Positions 23,630-34,400 are shown, counted from the first letter of the stretch. The stretch is DNA of 64,000 nucleotides from Pestalotiopsis fici W106-1 (GCF_000516985.1 NW_006917096.1:124001-188000), one strand, 5' to 3'. Notes: a model not told the origin generated them from the sequence alone. A program made the numbers and translations.

Positions 23630-24626
23630 CTAAGTCTGCACCCGTGGCTGTTGGAGGCTGAATGGCCCCGGTCTGTACGTGAATTTCCCTGGAACCAGCG
23701 CTCTCTGGCGAGCCCAGCCATCTAAACTATCCCAGTTCGCACAGGTCGTTATACTCTCCATCCTCTGCTCTTTCCCTTCAAGTGGGTTTACCTCATCAAC
23801 CCACTCAAATGTCGTGACAGCGGTATTTGCATGACACATCACAGCCTGACGGAGGCTATTGATACAGTGGTCTAGTTCATGATTAGAGAAGAGCGCTTTT
23901 GGTCCACTTAATATTAGACAGTGATGGGGGAAAGCAACCTGAATGCGGTTTCTCGAACTGCTCTGGGTATGGATCATCAGCCCATTTGGATTCATAATAA
24001 TCCCAATGTATGATCATTCGCAAGTTGTTGAGACAATGTAAATGGTGGTAGACTCCGATTGATCCCAAGTAGTCTCCATGGTTGACCTGGACCCGATTTG
24101 TGGTGTTCTTGCCTAGGAGAGCCATCTCATCTTCTGAGATCCGTACATTGATACCTAGGTAGAGAGATCAGTCAGCACTTTCGCTGAGGGGACAGCCTTT
24201 ATGCTTCAACTGACCATATAGTAGATCACCCCATGCAGAATCTAGTTCATCAGAAGGTTCGAGACTCCAAGGCGATGATGGTGCAGACCACTCTGGTCTT
24301 TCCTCGAACAATAGAGATTGTTTCAACACGGCTTTACATCTGTCAGATCCACGCATTGTCAAAGTATAGGGGTATCTCGTACCTAAATCGTCTTGTATCC
24401 TATCTGGTGACTGGGAATAGTTGTTGGCTACGACTCCAATAGTAACGACAACGGCAATATAGATCAGTAAAAGAGCTATGATTAATTCGATAAGGCTGCG
24501 CCGATTCAGTTTGGAATGTTTCGAGCATTCTTTACGTAGATATAAGTGTTCCGTGTATGGTGAGATGTCTTCCCTGCTATCCGTGCGGAGTAGGCTTTCT
24601 TTAGATCCTTCAAGATACATCTCCAT
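23630..24626 (-). CDS. DUF3328 / UstYa-family oxidase (single-pass membrane protein)
   Basis: Three exons, 24626-24215, 24154-23939 and 23871-23630, encode 289 residues. One membrane helix lies at about residues 44-66 (IELIIALLLIYIAVVVTIGV) after a basic cytosolic tail, giving type II topology. The lumenal part has the two family motifs: VYHHLHCLNNLRM (HxxHC, residues 174-178) and DHCINSLRQAVMCHAN (from residue 210). Family knowledge: UstYa proteins oxidise and cyclise peptides in ustiloxin, asperipin and phomopsin synthesis, and also act in cyclochlorotine (NRPS) and other clusters. The gene is divergent from the 74-residue secreted peptide at 25149, with 522 bp between start codons, which suggests a shared promoter. 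Confidence 0.92.
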
Positions 24627-25148
24627 ACTTCGATGTTTGGTCGAGATTGGGTTTGTGAGTCGAGTTTTGGAGTTCTATCGCATTCGATTGGGAACGGAGT
24701 GATTTGAAAGTTAAAATGATCAAACCATCATATGCCCAAATGAATACCGCCTCTTTGGCGATGCATGATGGCTAGCTGATCACACCCTCATTAATCACCT
24801 TGCCACAATCTACGCCCTGCTTGTGAGACTTACAAGGCAAATTTGGTATTATCGACTTGCTTTCGATGCAACGTGGGCAAAAGTAGAAGGTGACACGATA
24901 ATATAGGACTTGCCATCGGGAATCTAAACGGCAATTGTGCAAGCGGTGTGCGATCTTGCCAACCAGACTTGAGTACGAAAATTATCTTCAAAAACGGGAA
25001 CTTTGTGTACCCCAGTGACACCAACGAGCGCACTGTTAGACCTTCTGGGCATAAAAACTCATCTATTCCCTAAGATATCTGTCTTCACTAAATTATTCCA
25101 TATTCTAGCACGTTCGAATAAAACCACTGAAATTGTAGCAATTTTACA
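24627..25148. promoter_or_regulatory. Bidirectional promoter between DUF3328 gene and small secreted peptide
   Basis: A 522-bp divergent gap. A TATA-like CATAAAA lies near 25050, about 95 bp before the peptide gene start codon. No gene fits inside. Confidence 0.4.
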
Positions 25149-25433
25149 ATGAAGATTGTCAAATCCAACCTCATCTGTCTCTTGGGACTTTCAACCGCAG
25201 TATCGTCGCTGTTCTTAGGTAAGCAACCTTTCACTCGCTCATATACCTATGTATCTAACCAAGTCCACCTATTCCCAGGAGATCCAGGTTACAATCACCT
25301 CGAACCTGCTATTAGATCAGCAAACGCCGGAAATGCGGGAATCGAGGGTATGCAGGGGAGTGTTGGTGCTCGTCACTTCACTAATAAAATAGCCGCGACT
25401 GCTTCAGTCGTGGATGCGGCTGATGAGGAATGA
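25149..25433 (+). CDS. 74-residue secreted peptide, candidate precursor peptide
   Basis: Exons 25149-25218 and 25279-25433 encode 74 residues. The N-terminus MKIVKSNLICLLGLSTAVSS is a typical signal peptide. The remaining 52 or so residues (beginning near LFLGDPGYNHLEP, with SANAGNAGIEGMQGSVGARH in the middle) are rich in Gly, Ala and Asn and end acidic (DAADEE). There are no cysteines in the mature part, no internal repeats and no KR Kex2 sites, so it is not a classical multi-core dikaritin precursor. A single tyrosine and a single histidine pair with Pro/Gly in the N-terminal part. The position opposite a DUF3328 gene makes a modified-peptide precursor possible; a small effector-like secreted protein is the main alternative. 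The splice donor GTAAGC and acceptor CCCAG are good. Confidence 0.65.
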   Translation: MKIVKSNLICLLGLSTAVSSLFLGKQPFTRSYTYVSNQVHLFPGDPGYNHLEPAIRSANAGNAGIEGMQGSVGARHFTNKIAATASVVDAADEE

Positions 25434-26516
25434 TGAACGGGTGTGATGTGATGATTATTTTCTACCAGCGCGTAGGTTACTATGCCCGATTTCATGTTTT
25501 CATTTGGCCCTGACAATTGTATCGCAAGTAGGCATTTGAGCACAAATATCACAAAAGACAGCGCTCCTCTCGGTAGAATAATGGAAATTGTTGTATATTA
25601 CAGTCTGCTCTCGTATGCAAGCATATCGAAACTCAGTCGTCGTATTGAAGTCGTTTCCCATCAAAATTGCCATGTTGGCAGATGTACAATCTAATGGTGG
25701 GGGCTTCAATGAACCTTAATTTTGCAATGACGAATGAACGCGGGATTGCTTACATGTGGCGTTCCGCTGAATGTTCCCGCAGCCAATATGCATTTCACCG
25801 GTTCGAGGCGGTGGGAGGGTGACAATATGAATTGTTGCAACGAAATCATGTTGCAGGTATAGTCGTGGCGTCAATCAATCATTGGGCAGAAAAATGAACC
25901 CGTCTTTTGGCTCTATCTTGCTTACGTACGGGAGCGACTAGTAGCATGTATGACTCCTTTGAGGAAGATCGGCGTAGGGGGTGGGGGCTATGGACTGTGA
26001 TTGGAAGTTTGGTGATGCCCTGTAACCTCAACCGATGCAATCTCCTGGCAGGTACAGCAACATGGCCTGCACAGTACTTTAGGTTCATCCGATGGCACTC
26101 TGGTAGGGCTGAGCCATTCCTTTATTGTGTTACTCTCGACTATCACAAAAGCCGCTCTGTGACAAGATACATAGATACCTCGGTAACTAATCTGGCAGCA
26201 TTTTGGTTCTGTGCGAGGCTGCTGGGTACCAATCCCGGACACACCCCGGAGCCAAAAGTCGCCAAATTTGACTGGTACTCATTGGTGCGCACATGGGCGA
26301 ATCATGAGCCATTACATGCAAGAGAAGCGTAAAGATCTCTCGATGGGATAAGGATAGGTACTTCGGCAGGTATTCACCTATGCCTGCTGTTCAGGTGGGC
26401 GAATTTGGGGCTCTGTTACCCACCTTCATCTCGTTGAAGCAAACATAATCTGCCCTTCATCCGAGTGAAGGAAAGCTTAGACTACTCAAGACGTGTCAAA
26501 TTTTCTCACAACTCCC
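25434..26516. other. Intergenic, 1.1 kb
   Basis: Promoter of the permease. A 129-141 codon plus-strand frame at 25907-26332 was considered and not called (its long form begins with TTG, and there are no recognisable motifs). Confidence 0.4.
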
Positions 26517-28507
26517 ATGATGTCCTCGGACCACATCGAGCTCGGAGCCACTGGTTCCCGACTGAGCAGTCTCATGCCAGAGGCCAACGGCAATCTTTAC
26601 CACCATGATGATCAAACTTTACGGCGGCTTGGCAAGCGCCCACTTCTCGATCGTAGTTTTGGCTTCATGTCAAGCTTAGGGTTATCTTGCTCAGTTCTAG
26701 TCTCATGGGAAGGCATCTTATTCACTTCAGTATCCACGCTTCTCAATGTCGGCCCTGGAGGAGTTGTCTGGGCATTTCTCATTGGATGGGTGGGCATCAC
26801 TTCAGTCTATGCTGTGATCGCCGAGCTGGCCTCGATGGCTCCTACAGCTGGTGGGCAATGTAAGTCATTACCTCGTGCCTCCTTCACCGGCTATTCGAGC
26901 TTATGATTCCAAAGAAACACTTGCTGATCTTTGATTTGATTGCCTAGATCATTGGGTCGCTATGATGGCCCCAGAATCTTGTGCCATTTTTCTGGCATAT
27001 CTGACTGCCTGGCTGACTACATTGGCCTGGCAGGCTATAGCTATTACCACCAGTTTTTCGATAGCGACTCTTATTCAAGGCATTGTTGTCATGTCAAGAC
27101 AAACTTACGAGCCTCTTCCGTGGCACACGGTACTTATTATGCTTGCAGTTGCAATATTTTCCGTTCTGGTCAACTCAACAACTGGACGCATACTGGCAAG
27201 GTTCGAAGGGCTTTTCTTGATCCTACATCTTGTGGGCTTCTTCGGCATTTTGATACCTTTAGTCTATTTTGCGCCACACAATGCACCTTCTGAAGTCTTC
27301 ACCACATTCTATAACAATGGGAACTGGCCGACGCAAGCCTTGGCTTTCTTCGTTGGTCTCCCCACGGTGGCTAGTACCCTGACTGGTGCCGACTGCGCAG
27401 TGCACATGTCGGAAGAGGTGCGCTCGGCCAATACCGTGGTACCGCAGTCATTGATCTATACAATATTTGTCAACGGAGTCCTTGCCCTCGCTATGGTCAT
27501 CGCCGTCTTATTTTGTCTGAGCGATGCGCCGGCGGCTGCAGAGGCTGCAGATACTAGTAAGCAACTTCCGATGTCATTTCTCTCCTTTTCTGGGTTGTCT
27601 CATAAGCAAGCATTTCCCAAACTGGGGCTTCAAGAGAGCAGGCTCAGACAAATTACTTAAAAAAGCTACTTCAAACTCATTTATCTACCTCAATGGGCAA
27701 TTGCTAACACATGTTGTTGTAGTGTATTACCCGTTTCTTCAAATATTTGAATCTGCCGTCAAGTCCACCACTGGCGCGTGTTTAAGTGAGTGCTACGCTG
27801 ACCCTCATAAGTACCAATCTGTCTCAACGACCGTCCAAAAACTAAAGCTAATGAGTAACAATAGTGGCTGGTGTGATACTAGTGATCGTCATGGCAAGCA
27901 GCATTAGTGCCTTTGCGTCCGCTTCTCGGATGATATGGTCGTTTGCACGCGACAAAGGCCTTCCATTTGACAGAACATTGGTCAAGGTTTGTTTTTATCG
28001 AGGATGAAATATAATCGGCACTAGCTAATGGCTCTTTCTTAGTTGAATAAGAACGGATTACCTGTAAACGCCATCCTGGCCACCATGGGCTTCATTACGT
28101 TGCTCTCGCTCATTGTTCTTGGGTCTTCTGCGGTGCTGTCGGCCTTATTGTCACTTTTGGTGGCGGCCCTCTACTCCTCGTACATGCTTGCTTGTGGGTT
28201 ACTTCTCTGGCACCGCGTGTATGGAAATATACAGCCTTATTCGCAGGATCCTGATGACATCCAGTTTGGTACTCTTGTCTGGGGACCGTGGAAAGTCGCT
28301 GAACCGTTTGGTACCATTAATAATGCCTTTGCCTGTATGTATTCTCTGTTTCTTCTTTTCTGGTCATTCTGGCCCCAGGTCAACTCCCCGACCCCTGCCG
28401 AAGTCAACTGGAGTGCGCTGGTTTATGGTGCTGTAGTTCTATTCAGCGTCGGTTGGTACATGCTACGCGCTAGAAAGTACTTCAAAGGTCCCATCAAAGA
28501 GGCGTGA
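26517..28507 (+). CDS. APC-family permease (GABA/choline/amino acid transporter type)
   Basis: Five exons, 26517-26859, 26948-27556, 27723-27785, 27865-27986 and 28043-28507, encode 533 residues in phase. About twelve membrane helices are seen, from SLGLSCSVLVSWEGILFTSV to WSALVYGAVVLFSVGWYML. Family landmarks: LASMAPTAGGQYHWVAMMAP, TGADCAVHMSEEVRSANTVV, YPFLQIFESAVKSTTGA and SASRMIWSFARDKGLPF. These fit the amino acid/choline transporter group (Uga4/Hnm1-like) at the plasma membrane. Substrate cannot be assigned. The start is the first of two adjacent ATGs at 26517. In the accessory region it could supply a precursor or export a product; a purely nutritional role is equally possible. Confidence 0.93.
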
Positions 28508-29704
28508 AATTGATAGAGTACAAATATATACATATATTGAGTGATACAACACTGTCCATCGCCATAATTTCCGCCCAGTTTTGATTTCATCCTTCCAACC
28601 TCAATGTGCTAAGAGTGATGTCAAAGTCGTCTTCGTTGTACGGTTTCGAGAGCAGTCGATCTCTTTCGAATTTTCAATTCCTCAAGAAGAGGGGATTGGA
28701 GCAACACATTGTTTCGAATTAAGGATCAAATTGTTTGCCCAAAAGTCCCCTTGGCAAGTTTCAGCAACGAAAAGTAACCATATCATACCCTGGCTCCTGT
28801 TGGCTAGAAAGTTACCGTGGGGGACACACCAAATGTACGCGCGCAAGTCACGTCATTTTGAATCAATGCAAGTCAGCCTCATCTAAATTTACCCCCATGC
28901 ATGATGCAGTCGATGCAGAATCCTCCAAATAAAGTCTGATGAAAGCTCGTCAACAGTGTTGATTGGACCCACGGGTAGGACTTGCGCAGTTGGAAAAGTG
29001 CGACCCGGACGACATGCAGCCTTATTGGACCATTCAAGATATAAGGTTGGCAGATGCATGAGGATTCATAAATTAAGTTGTAACTGTTGAAAAGTATTGG
29101 TTGACCCATCTGCCTTTGTTGCCCGTTTTCTACTTCTTGATGCTTGTCTCGGACAGTGTACCCAATGGGTTTTTGGGTTGGGGCTGAGGGCTGGGGGGCG
29201 GCAGCATGATACTGGATGATAATGTGCGTCATGTCAATATTCCATTGGTGGGTCGCGGCCCATTTGTGCTACCCACAGCTCGAGTAAAAGGTGGCGGTTG
29301 AGGGCCGGGACGTGGTCACGGGGGCAGCGTATCTCTGTTAGAAGTGCAAACAGACTTGGTGGGTTACTTTTTCAGAAGAATCCTTCAGTGTTCCGGGTTG
29401 TGGTCTACTCGTTCCCGCTCAAAGTGACGCGAGTCATAGACCAAGTGATCCAAGCTGCCGGGGGCAGTGCTGTCACAACAAGGTCTGCTAAATAGTCGTC
29501 TTTGCGAATATCACATAGGAATGGGTTGCGCTCGGAGCCCGACCACGAGAGCAGGGTGAGTCGTAGAAAGACAGTGCTCATTGGTCATCTCCGCAGCCTC
29601 ATAAATATCACTGGCCTGCGGAGAATTAATAGATAAGCGTGACTTGAACAACAAATTGATTCTCCCACGAACGATGTCCCCTCATTTCTGCTTAGGTCAT
29701 CGCG
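28508..29704. other. Intergenic, 1.2 kb
   Basis: A minus-strand frame of 117 codons at 28879-29232 has an ATG but no recognisable motif and is not called. I see nothing else. Confidence 0.4.
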
Positions 29705-30983
29705 ATGTTCACTAGGACTCGTAATTCCTCGGTGGAGGAAGGCATCATCGTGGAAAGCACAAATCTGAACCCAATAATCCAAACAACAACCTGGCTAGTA
29801 CTCTCAGGATTGTCTCTTATTATTGTATTCCGGCTCATGACCAAGTTTTACATAAAAGGCAGACAGCCCTTAGTTTGGGAAGACGCTCTGCTACTCGCTG
29901 CCTACGTGAGTGTCCCGTGCAGGTAGTTGCGCTTCAGGACTGATCTCATCTCTATAGATCTTTGCGGTTGGTGAGTCAGTGATATTCTTGGTACCTGAAA
30001 GCCGCATTTTCGGGAAAGACATATCCACAATATCCAAGGAGGAGCTCACCGTGGGCATCAAGGTAAAATGATCCGACAGTGGAAGTTGCGGTAAACTCCT
30101 TGGCTGATTTAATGATGTTAGACTGGCTATGCCGGAGAGCTACTGTTTGTTCTGTCTCTGGGGCTATCGAAGCTCTCGGTCTGCGAATGTTTACGCACAT
30201 TGACCCCGAACAAGAATCACCAAAGAAGAATACTTGTGCTGACGGTCTGTATCATGATATGGATCATCAGTTCCTTTCTTGGAACAGCCTTCCAATGCGG
30301 TATTCGCGGACCATGGAATAAGAAGGAAGCCACTTGTATTGACCAGGTAACATATATACCCCAAAATGCTATTTTTCTTTTAATTATGTCCAAATTCACT
30401 TACAAATGTCAGATTATGTTCTTGAGATACGTCAACATCACAAGCATATTTGGTGATTTGGCATTAGTAGCACTTCCAGTCACCTTGATACTCTCACTTC
30501 GGATGGAACATATATTACGCTTGAGAATACTTTCATTTTTCTGCTTTAGGATACTGTAAGTGACAGGCTGACGTCTGAATAGAATATTGCCAAATCGCTA
30601 ATCCGAATAGTGTCATCATTGCTACCATTTTCCAACTCATATATCTACCTCGACTCGCGGGGAATAATTTTACATTAGACGGTTTTCCGTATTATATAAC
30701 GATACAACTTGTCCTTTTCACCGGTATCCTGTCGGTCTCCGTGCTATACTTTTGGCCGGTTTTGAATTCGGTTCAAAGCGGGCTTTTGTCGGCAAACACC
30801 TCGACTTTGACCTCTCAGTATCCTTTAACAACGCTCCCTGGGAAAATGCTACGCAACTTCCAATCTAATACTAGATATAAAGACAATGGAGGTAGCAGAG
30901 AGTACTTCGAAATAGGTAGTGAAATTACCGTACCGGACCCAATTGAGCTAAAGAGAGGCACGCGAAACATGGAAACGGCATAA
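29705..30983 (+). CDS. Fungal rhodopsin-domain integral membrane protein (SAT4-like family)
   Basis: Five exons, 29705-29905, 29958-30062, 30122-30346, 30413-30555 and 30611-30983, encode 348 residues. Seven membrane helices are expected: TTTWLVLSGLSLIIVFRLM, then FAVGESVIFLVPES, GYAGELLFVLSLGLSKLSVC, RILVLTVCIMIWIISSFLG, YVNITSIFGDLALVALPVTL, VIIATIFQLIYLP and YYITIQLVLFTGILSVSVLYF. A WED motif follows helix 1 (LVWEDALLL), and CID comes after the extracellular loop, both typical of this fungal group. The C-terminal tail is charged and cytosolic. The 66-nt gap 30347-30412 is in frame without a stop and could be retained, adding 22 residues. Members occur in secondary-metabolite clusters (SAT4 in the satratoxin locus), but most have unknown roles. 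Confidence 0.85.
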
Positions 30984-32015
30984 GAAGGAAAACTAACAAC
31001 GGAGATGGAGAGATACGAAAGAAAACAAGGAACATCCTTTTTTATGGTTATTATACAATACCATGGCTCGCGCTTTGCATTCTTCGATGCTATAATGGGG
31101 GTTATGGTTACCGACCCATAAGTTTGTTGAGGTGCTAGATAAAACGGGCATCATTTGTTATACTGTTGCACCGACGTTGGTTCAGTGAGATGGCGCTATG
31201 CTGGTTGTACCAATGCGACTGCCGTATAGTTGATGTTGGATGATTTGTAGTTTACAATTCCCAAGAACTTCGGTATCAAAAGCGTCAGTACCTACTTCAG
31301 ATCATCTGCTCGGGTATATAGTTTACTCTTCAGCACCTCTCTTTTGTGGATCAGTGAGACCAACTCGGACATCTTTCTATGCTTTCTCGATCATCTCGTC
31401 TTCATCTTCCCCTTCGCACATTGCCTCGGGTCAGATATACTCTGATACGACCAGTATCTGAAATAAAGAGTAAAATTAAAGATGGTCTACATCTACGAAA
31501 ATAATGTGTGAACAAACAGACTTGATCAACCCTTCCCTTTGTGTTACCCGAAGGGTGCCACACAACCAGCCACACTGTGGCGCATCATACTCTCACAATT
31601 TCACGTAAGTTGAGAGGCTTCCTTTAATTCTTTTCACGTATACACTGCCACAGGTAGTCAATTCATAAATTTTCCCACATGGATGCAACTGCACTTTGTG
31701 CATTCATGAACCAAATTGGGCAGACAGCAGTCACAACGGTCTGACCCATACGCTTGACTAGTAATCAAATTGGAATTGGTCGTCCTTGATAAGTACCCAA
31801 CCTTATCCCTTTGTATGCGGAAACTACATGGTTTCCGCATACAAAGGCATACACTCTCTACTTCCAGGTCTTCTTCCCTTTAGAGCGCAAGGACTGACTC
31901 GGGGCCGGTTGTAATCGTTCAACATTCCATCTTGCGCAGTTGTTCGTATCCAGCTACTCTCCAGCCCCACGGAAATTTTGTCTGCCCGGGAACGGACCTC
32001 ACCCTGAGTACCACA
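30984..32015. other. Intergenic with a perfect hairpin near its end
   Basis: No supported gene. Contains the 17-bp perfect inverted repeat at 31808-31847 listed separately, about 170 bp before the start codon of the F-box-like gene. Confidence 0.45.
31808..31847. repeat. Perfect 17-bp inverted repeat with 6-nt loop (hairpin)
   Basis: Arms CCTTTGTATGCGGAAAC (31808-31824) and GTTTCCGCATACAAAGG (31831-31847) are exact reverse complements; the loop is TACATG. It may be a cruciform or hairpin in the leader of the next gene, or a remnant of a small inverted-repeat element. Confidence 0.8.
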
Positions 32016-33656
32016 ATGATCACCACCCTCCCACCCGAGATATTGACGCTGGTCTTGCAAAATTTTTGTCTACACTGCCAACATTCTCTACCAGCCGCAG
32101 CAGATGCCCATATCCACGGTCCTCAACACCAGCAGCAGCATGATGCGCCCTCCTGGTCTTCGTTGGAGAGCCACGCGCTGTACTCGGTGTGTCTGGTGTC
32201 CAAGCAACTGAGGGATGCGGCGCAGCCCGTTCTGTACCACGGCTTCATGCCCGGCTACGGGGACTCGTGGCGCTCCAGCCGGTACACCTGGGAGGGCAGA
32301 CTCACGTCTTTCATGCGAACTATTGCAGAGCGACGCGACCTCGCCGCTCAGGTCAAGATCCTCCATGTCCGTTTTGACTTGATCAAAACCCTCTCGAACA
32401 AGGAGGCATTGCTCGCATTCGAGCACGCTATGCATGTGTTAGGAATGCATCAAGCTGGCGAGTGGCGCCTACGTTTGGCCGATGGTGCAGAGCCTGGCAG
32501 GCATCCATTCGAACCACCACGAATGCGAGAAGACTCCCGCCACTATGTCGATATCTCAGAAGCCATATACAGGACATCTTCTCAAATACATGCTGCCATA
32601 ATCATCGGGGAGGTCGATGCGTACAAGTCGCAGGAATGGAAGGGTGCCGACCTGATTCATATGCTCGTCCTCCTACTCCCTAATCTCGAGCACTTAAGTC
32701 TGCAGACGAGCCACCATTTTAAATTTCAGAATATTCCAATGGCTTTACTTGCAAAGACCGGCATTAAAAAGCTTCCGCTAAGGACCATCGATCTAGTACT
32801 ATACGCACAATCTATATCACCGCTACCTTGCTTTCTCGGCCTAGAGAGGCAGACGGGAAGCATTCTGGAGTTGGCCACGGGTCTTCAGACCCTCAATATT
32901 CACATGTGTGGTGCTATTCGGACGGGCGAGCGACCCTTTACTTCCATGCCCAACCTCAAGGTGCTACGGATCACTCATAGCAGGCTCGATTACGAGGAGC
33001 TCAATGCTCTCATCTCGGCTTGTGTCAAACTCGAAGAATTCCACTATGAGGCGGCAAACCCAGACAGACCACTTGCACACCACAATCCTCCGCACAATCA
33101 CTTCCAGGTCACCCAAGCTATGCAATGTTTAAAGAGCCAGCGCAATACGCTCAAGTCGTTGCATCTCGATCTACGAGGCCCTCACTGTGCAACTGAGAAC
33201 CTGAATGCTTCCAAGCACCTGTCGATACTAGGCGATTTCGCCATGTTGGCTTATCTGTCTCTCAACTCGAGAATAGGATGCAGCGGTGAAGAGACTGCAC
33301 CATTTGATACCTATTTCCTGGCTCGCTGTCTTCCACCCACTCTCCACTCGCTCGGTCTCATAGGCGATGTTCCAAGCCGCGCACTTCCGCACTTGGCCAG
33401 GAGCCTATTGGACCTCGCCCAAGTCATCCGGGCGCAACAATTGCCCGCCTTTGAACGTATGCGCCTCGATGCGGGACTGCGACTGGCCGATTATGGTATT
33501 GCGGAGGTCTTCGCTGGCGCCAATGTGGAGCTGTCTTATGAGACCTGGCCATCGAGCAAGGCAACTGTTCTGACAGGCGATTGGATGCCTCGAACCTATT
33601 TTATTCAGGACATGGAACTCCCACCAGATCTAGGAGACGACCCAGATCTTGGTTAG
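32016..33656 (+). CDS. F-box/leucine-rich-repeat-like protein
   Basis: A single exon of 546 residues. The N-terminus TTLPPEILTLVLQNFCL followed by YSVCLVSKQLRDAAQPVLYH is an F-box-like helix pair (LP-x-E-I-L...L-V-S-K-x-L-R-D-A-A-x-P-x-L-Y). It is interrupted by a His/Gln-rich insert (HIHGPQHQQQHDAPS). The remainder has degenerate leucine-rich repeats: LLLPNLEHLSLQTS, LATGLQTLNIHMCG, MPNLKVLRITHSRL, ACVKLEEFHYE and LKSLHLDLRG. Such proteins are substrate receptors of SCF ubiquitin ligases; the target is unknown. The start is set at 32016 because the F-box begins there. A hairpin lies just upstream. Confidence 0.82.
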   Translation: MITTLPPEILTLVLQNFCLHCQHSLPAAADAHIHGPQHQQQHDAPSWSSLESHALYSVCLVSKQLRDAAQPVLYHGFMPGYGDSWRSSRYTWEGRLTSFMRTIAERRDLAAQVKILHVRFDLIKTLSNKEALLAFEHAMHVLGMHQAGEWRLRLADGAEPGRHPFEPPRMREDSRHYVDISEAIYRTSSQIHAAIIIGEVDAYKSQEWKGADLIHMLVLLLPNLEHLSLQTSHHFKFQNIPMALLAKTGIKKLPLRTIDLVLYAQSISPLPCFLGLERQTGSILELATGLQTLNIHMCGAIRTGERPFTSMPNLKVLRITHSRLDYEELNALISACVKLEEFHYEAANPDRPLAHHNPPHNHFQVTQAMQCLKSQRNTLKSLHLDLRGPHCATENLNASKHLSILGDFAMLAYLSLNSRIGCSGEETAPFDTYFLARCLPPTLHSLGLIGDVPSRALPHLARSLLDLAQVIRAQQLPAFERMRLDAGLRLADYGIAEVFAGANVELSYETWPSSKATVLTGDWMPRTYFIQDMELPPDLGDDPDLG

Positions 33657-33824
33657 CTCCGTGTTGTACATAGTTCGGAGGTGGTGAGCTTGCAATCCTT
33701 GGCTGTAAATTAATACCCTGGTAGCTAGGACCACATACCTAGATGGTGGAGTCATTCCAATAACAAGAAATTCGAAAACATACTTTCTTTAGAGCACTGC
33801 TATTGCACCGAATGCACCTGTTAG

Positions 33825-34400
33825 ATGGACTTTGTCTCGGGGGCGACGGCAACGGATATTTGTACTTCGTTGTCGATGAAACTCGCCAAGACATTACAAG
33901 TGTTGTGCCCAGGCTCAAAACGGGAGGACATCAGTCAGAGCATTGAAACGAATGTTATGGACGCTGTCATGAAATTCAAGGAGGAATTGGCCATCGTAAG
34001 GGACACATACGAGCTCAGATTGTTGACTTACGACTCAGGGAAAGAATGGGACCATTACGAATTCCGCAGGAATTTGCGGATGGCAGACTCTGATGACATC
34101 TTGAACAACCGAGTTACGCTTAACGTGGAGAAGATAAAGATTTCGGGAATCAATCCATCCACTCATAGACCGAGAGCCTGCTTTAGACAAAACCGTGAGT
34201 GGAAAGAGGGGGTGGCAAGCGAGGAATATGATAGATTTCTGGCCAAGCCAAGTTACTGCCGCGACCGCGGAGGAAAGGTCAACAACAAGGAAGAGATGGC
34301 GAGACGACGACGGCTCGAGGAGCAGCAGAGACGAGACCTGATTCGAAAGATCGCCCAGCCCTGCCCTGCCCCAAATGTTCGTGCAACATCAAGAAGATAG
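33825..34400 (+). CDS. Truncated paralogue of the coiled-coil gene at 19398
   Basis: An open frame of 191 residues that resembles only the C-terminal third of the 19398 protein. LAKTLQVLCPGSKREDISQS aligns with LAGPLQVLMPNATLEAVGES, the next helix keeps the S-I-E-x-x-x-M-x-x-x-M-x-x-K-E pattern, and LNNRVTLN aligns with FNNRVEFN. The coiled coil and middle region of the longer protein are missing: the preceding gene ends only 168 bp upstream. The C-terminus differs, with a basic helix (EEMARRRRLEEQQRRDLIRK). It may be a shortened functional copy or a decaying duplicate. The start codon is the first ATG of the frame. Confidence 0.55.
   Translation: MDFVSGATATDICTSLSMKLAKTLQVLCPGSKREDISQSIETNVMDAVMKFKEELAIVRDTYELRLLTYDSGKEWDHYEFRRNLRMADSDDILNNRVTLNVEKIKISGINPSTHRPRACFRQNREWKEGVASEEYDRFLAKPSYCRDRGGKVNNKEEMARRRRLEEQQRRDLIRKIAQPCPAPNVRATSRR

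Noticed and set aside
25907..26332. 141-codon plus-strand open frame
   Set aside because: Starts with TTG, no motif, no signal of splicing or conservation that can be seen.
28879..29232. 117-codon minus-strand open frame with ATG
   Set aside because: No recognisable pattern and low-complexity start; could be a real small gene, but nothing supports it.
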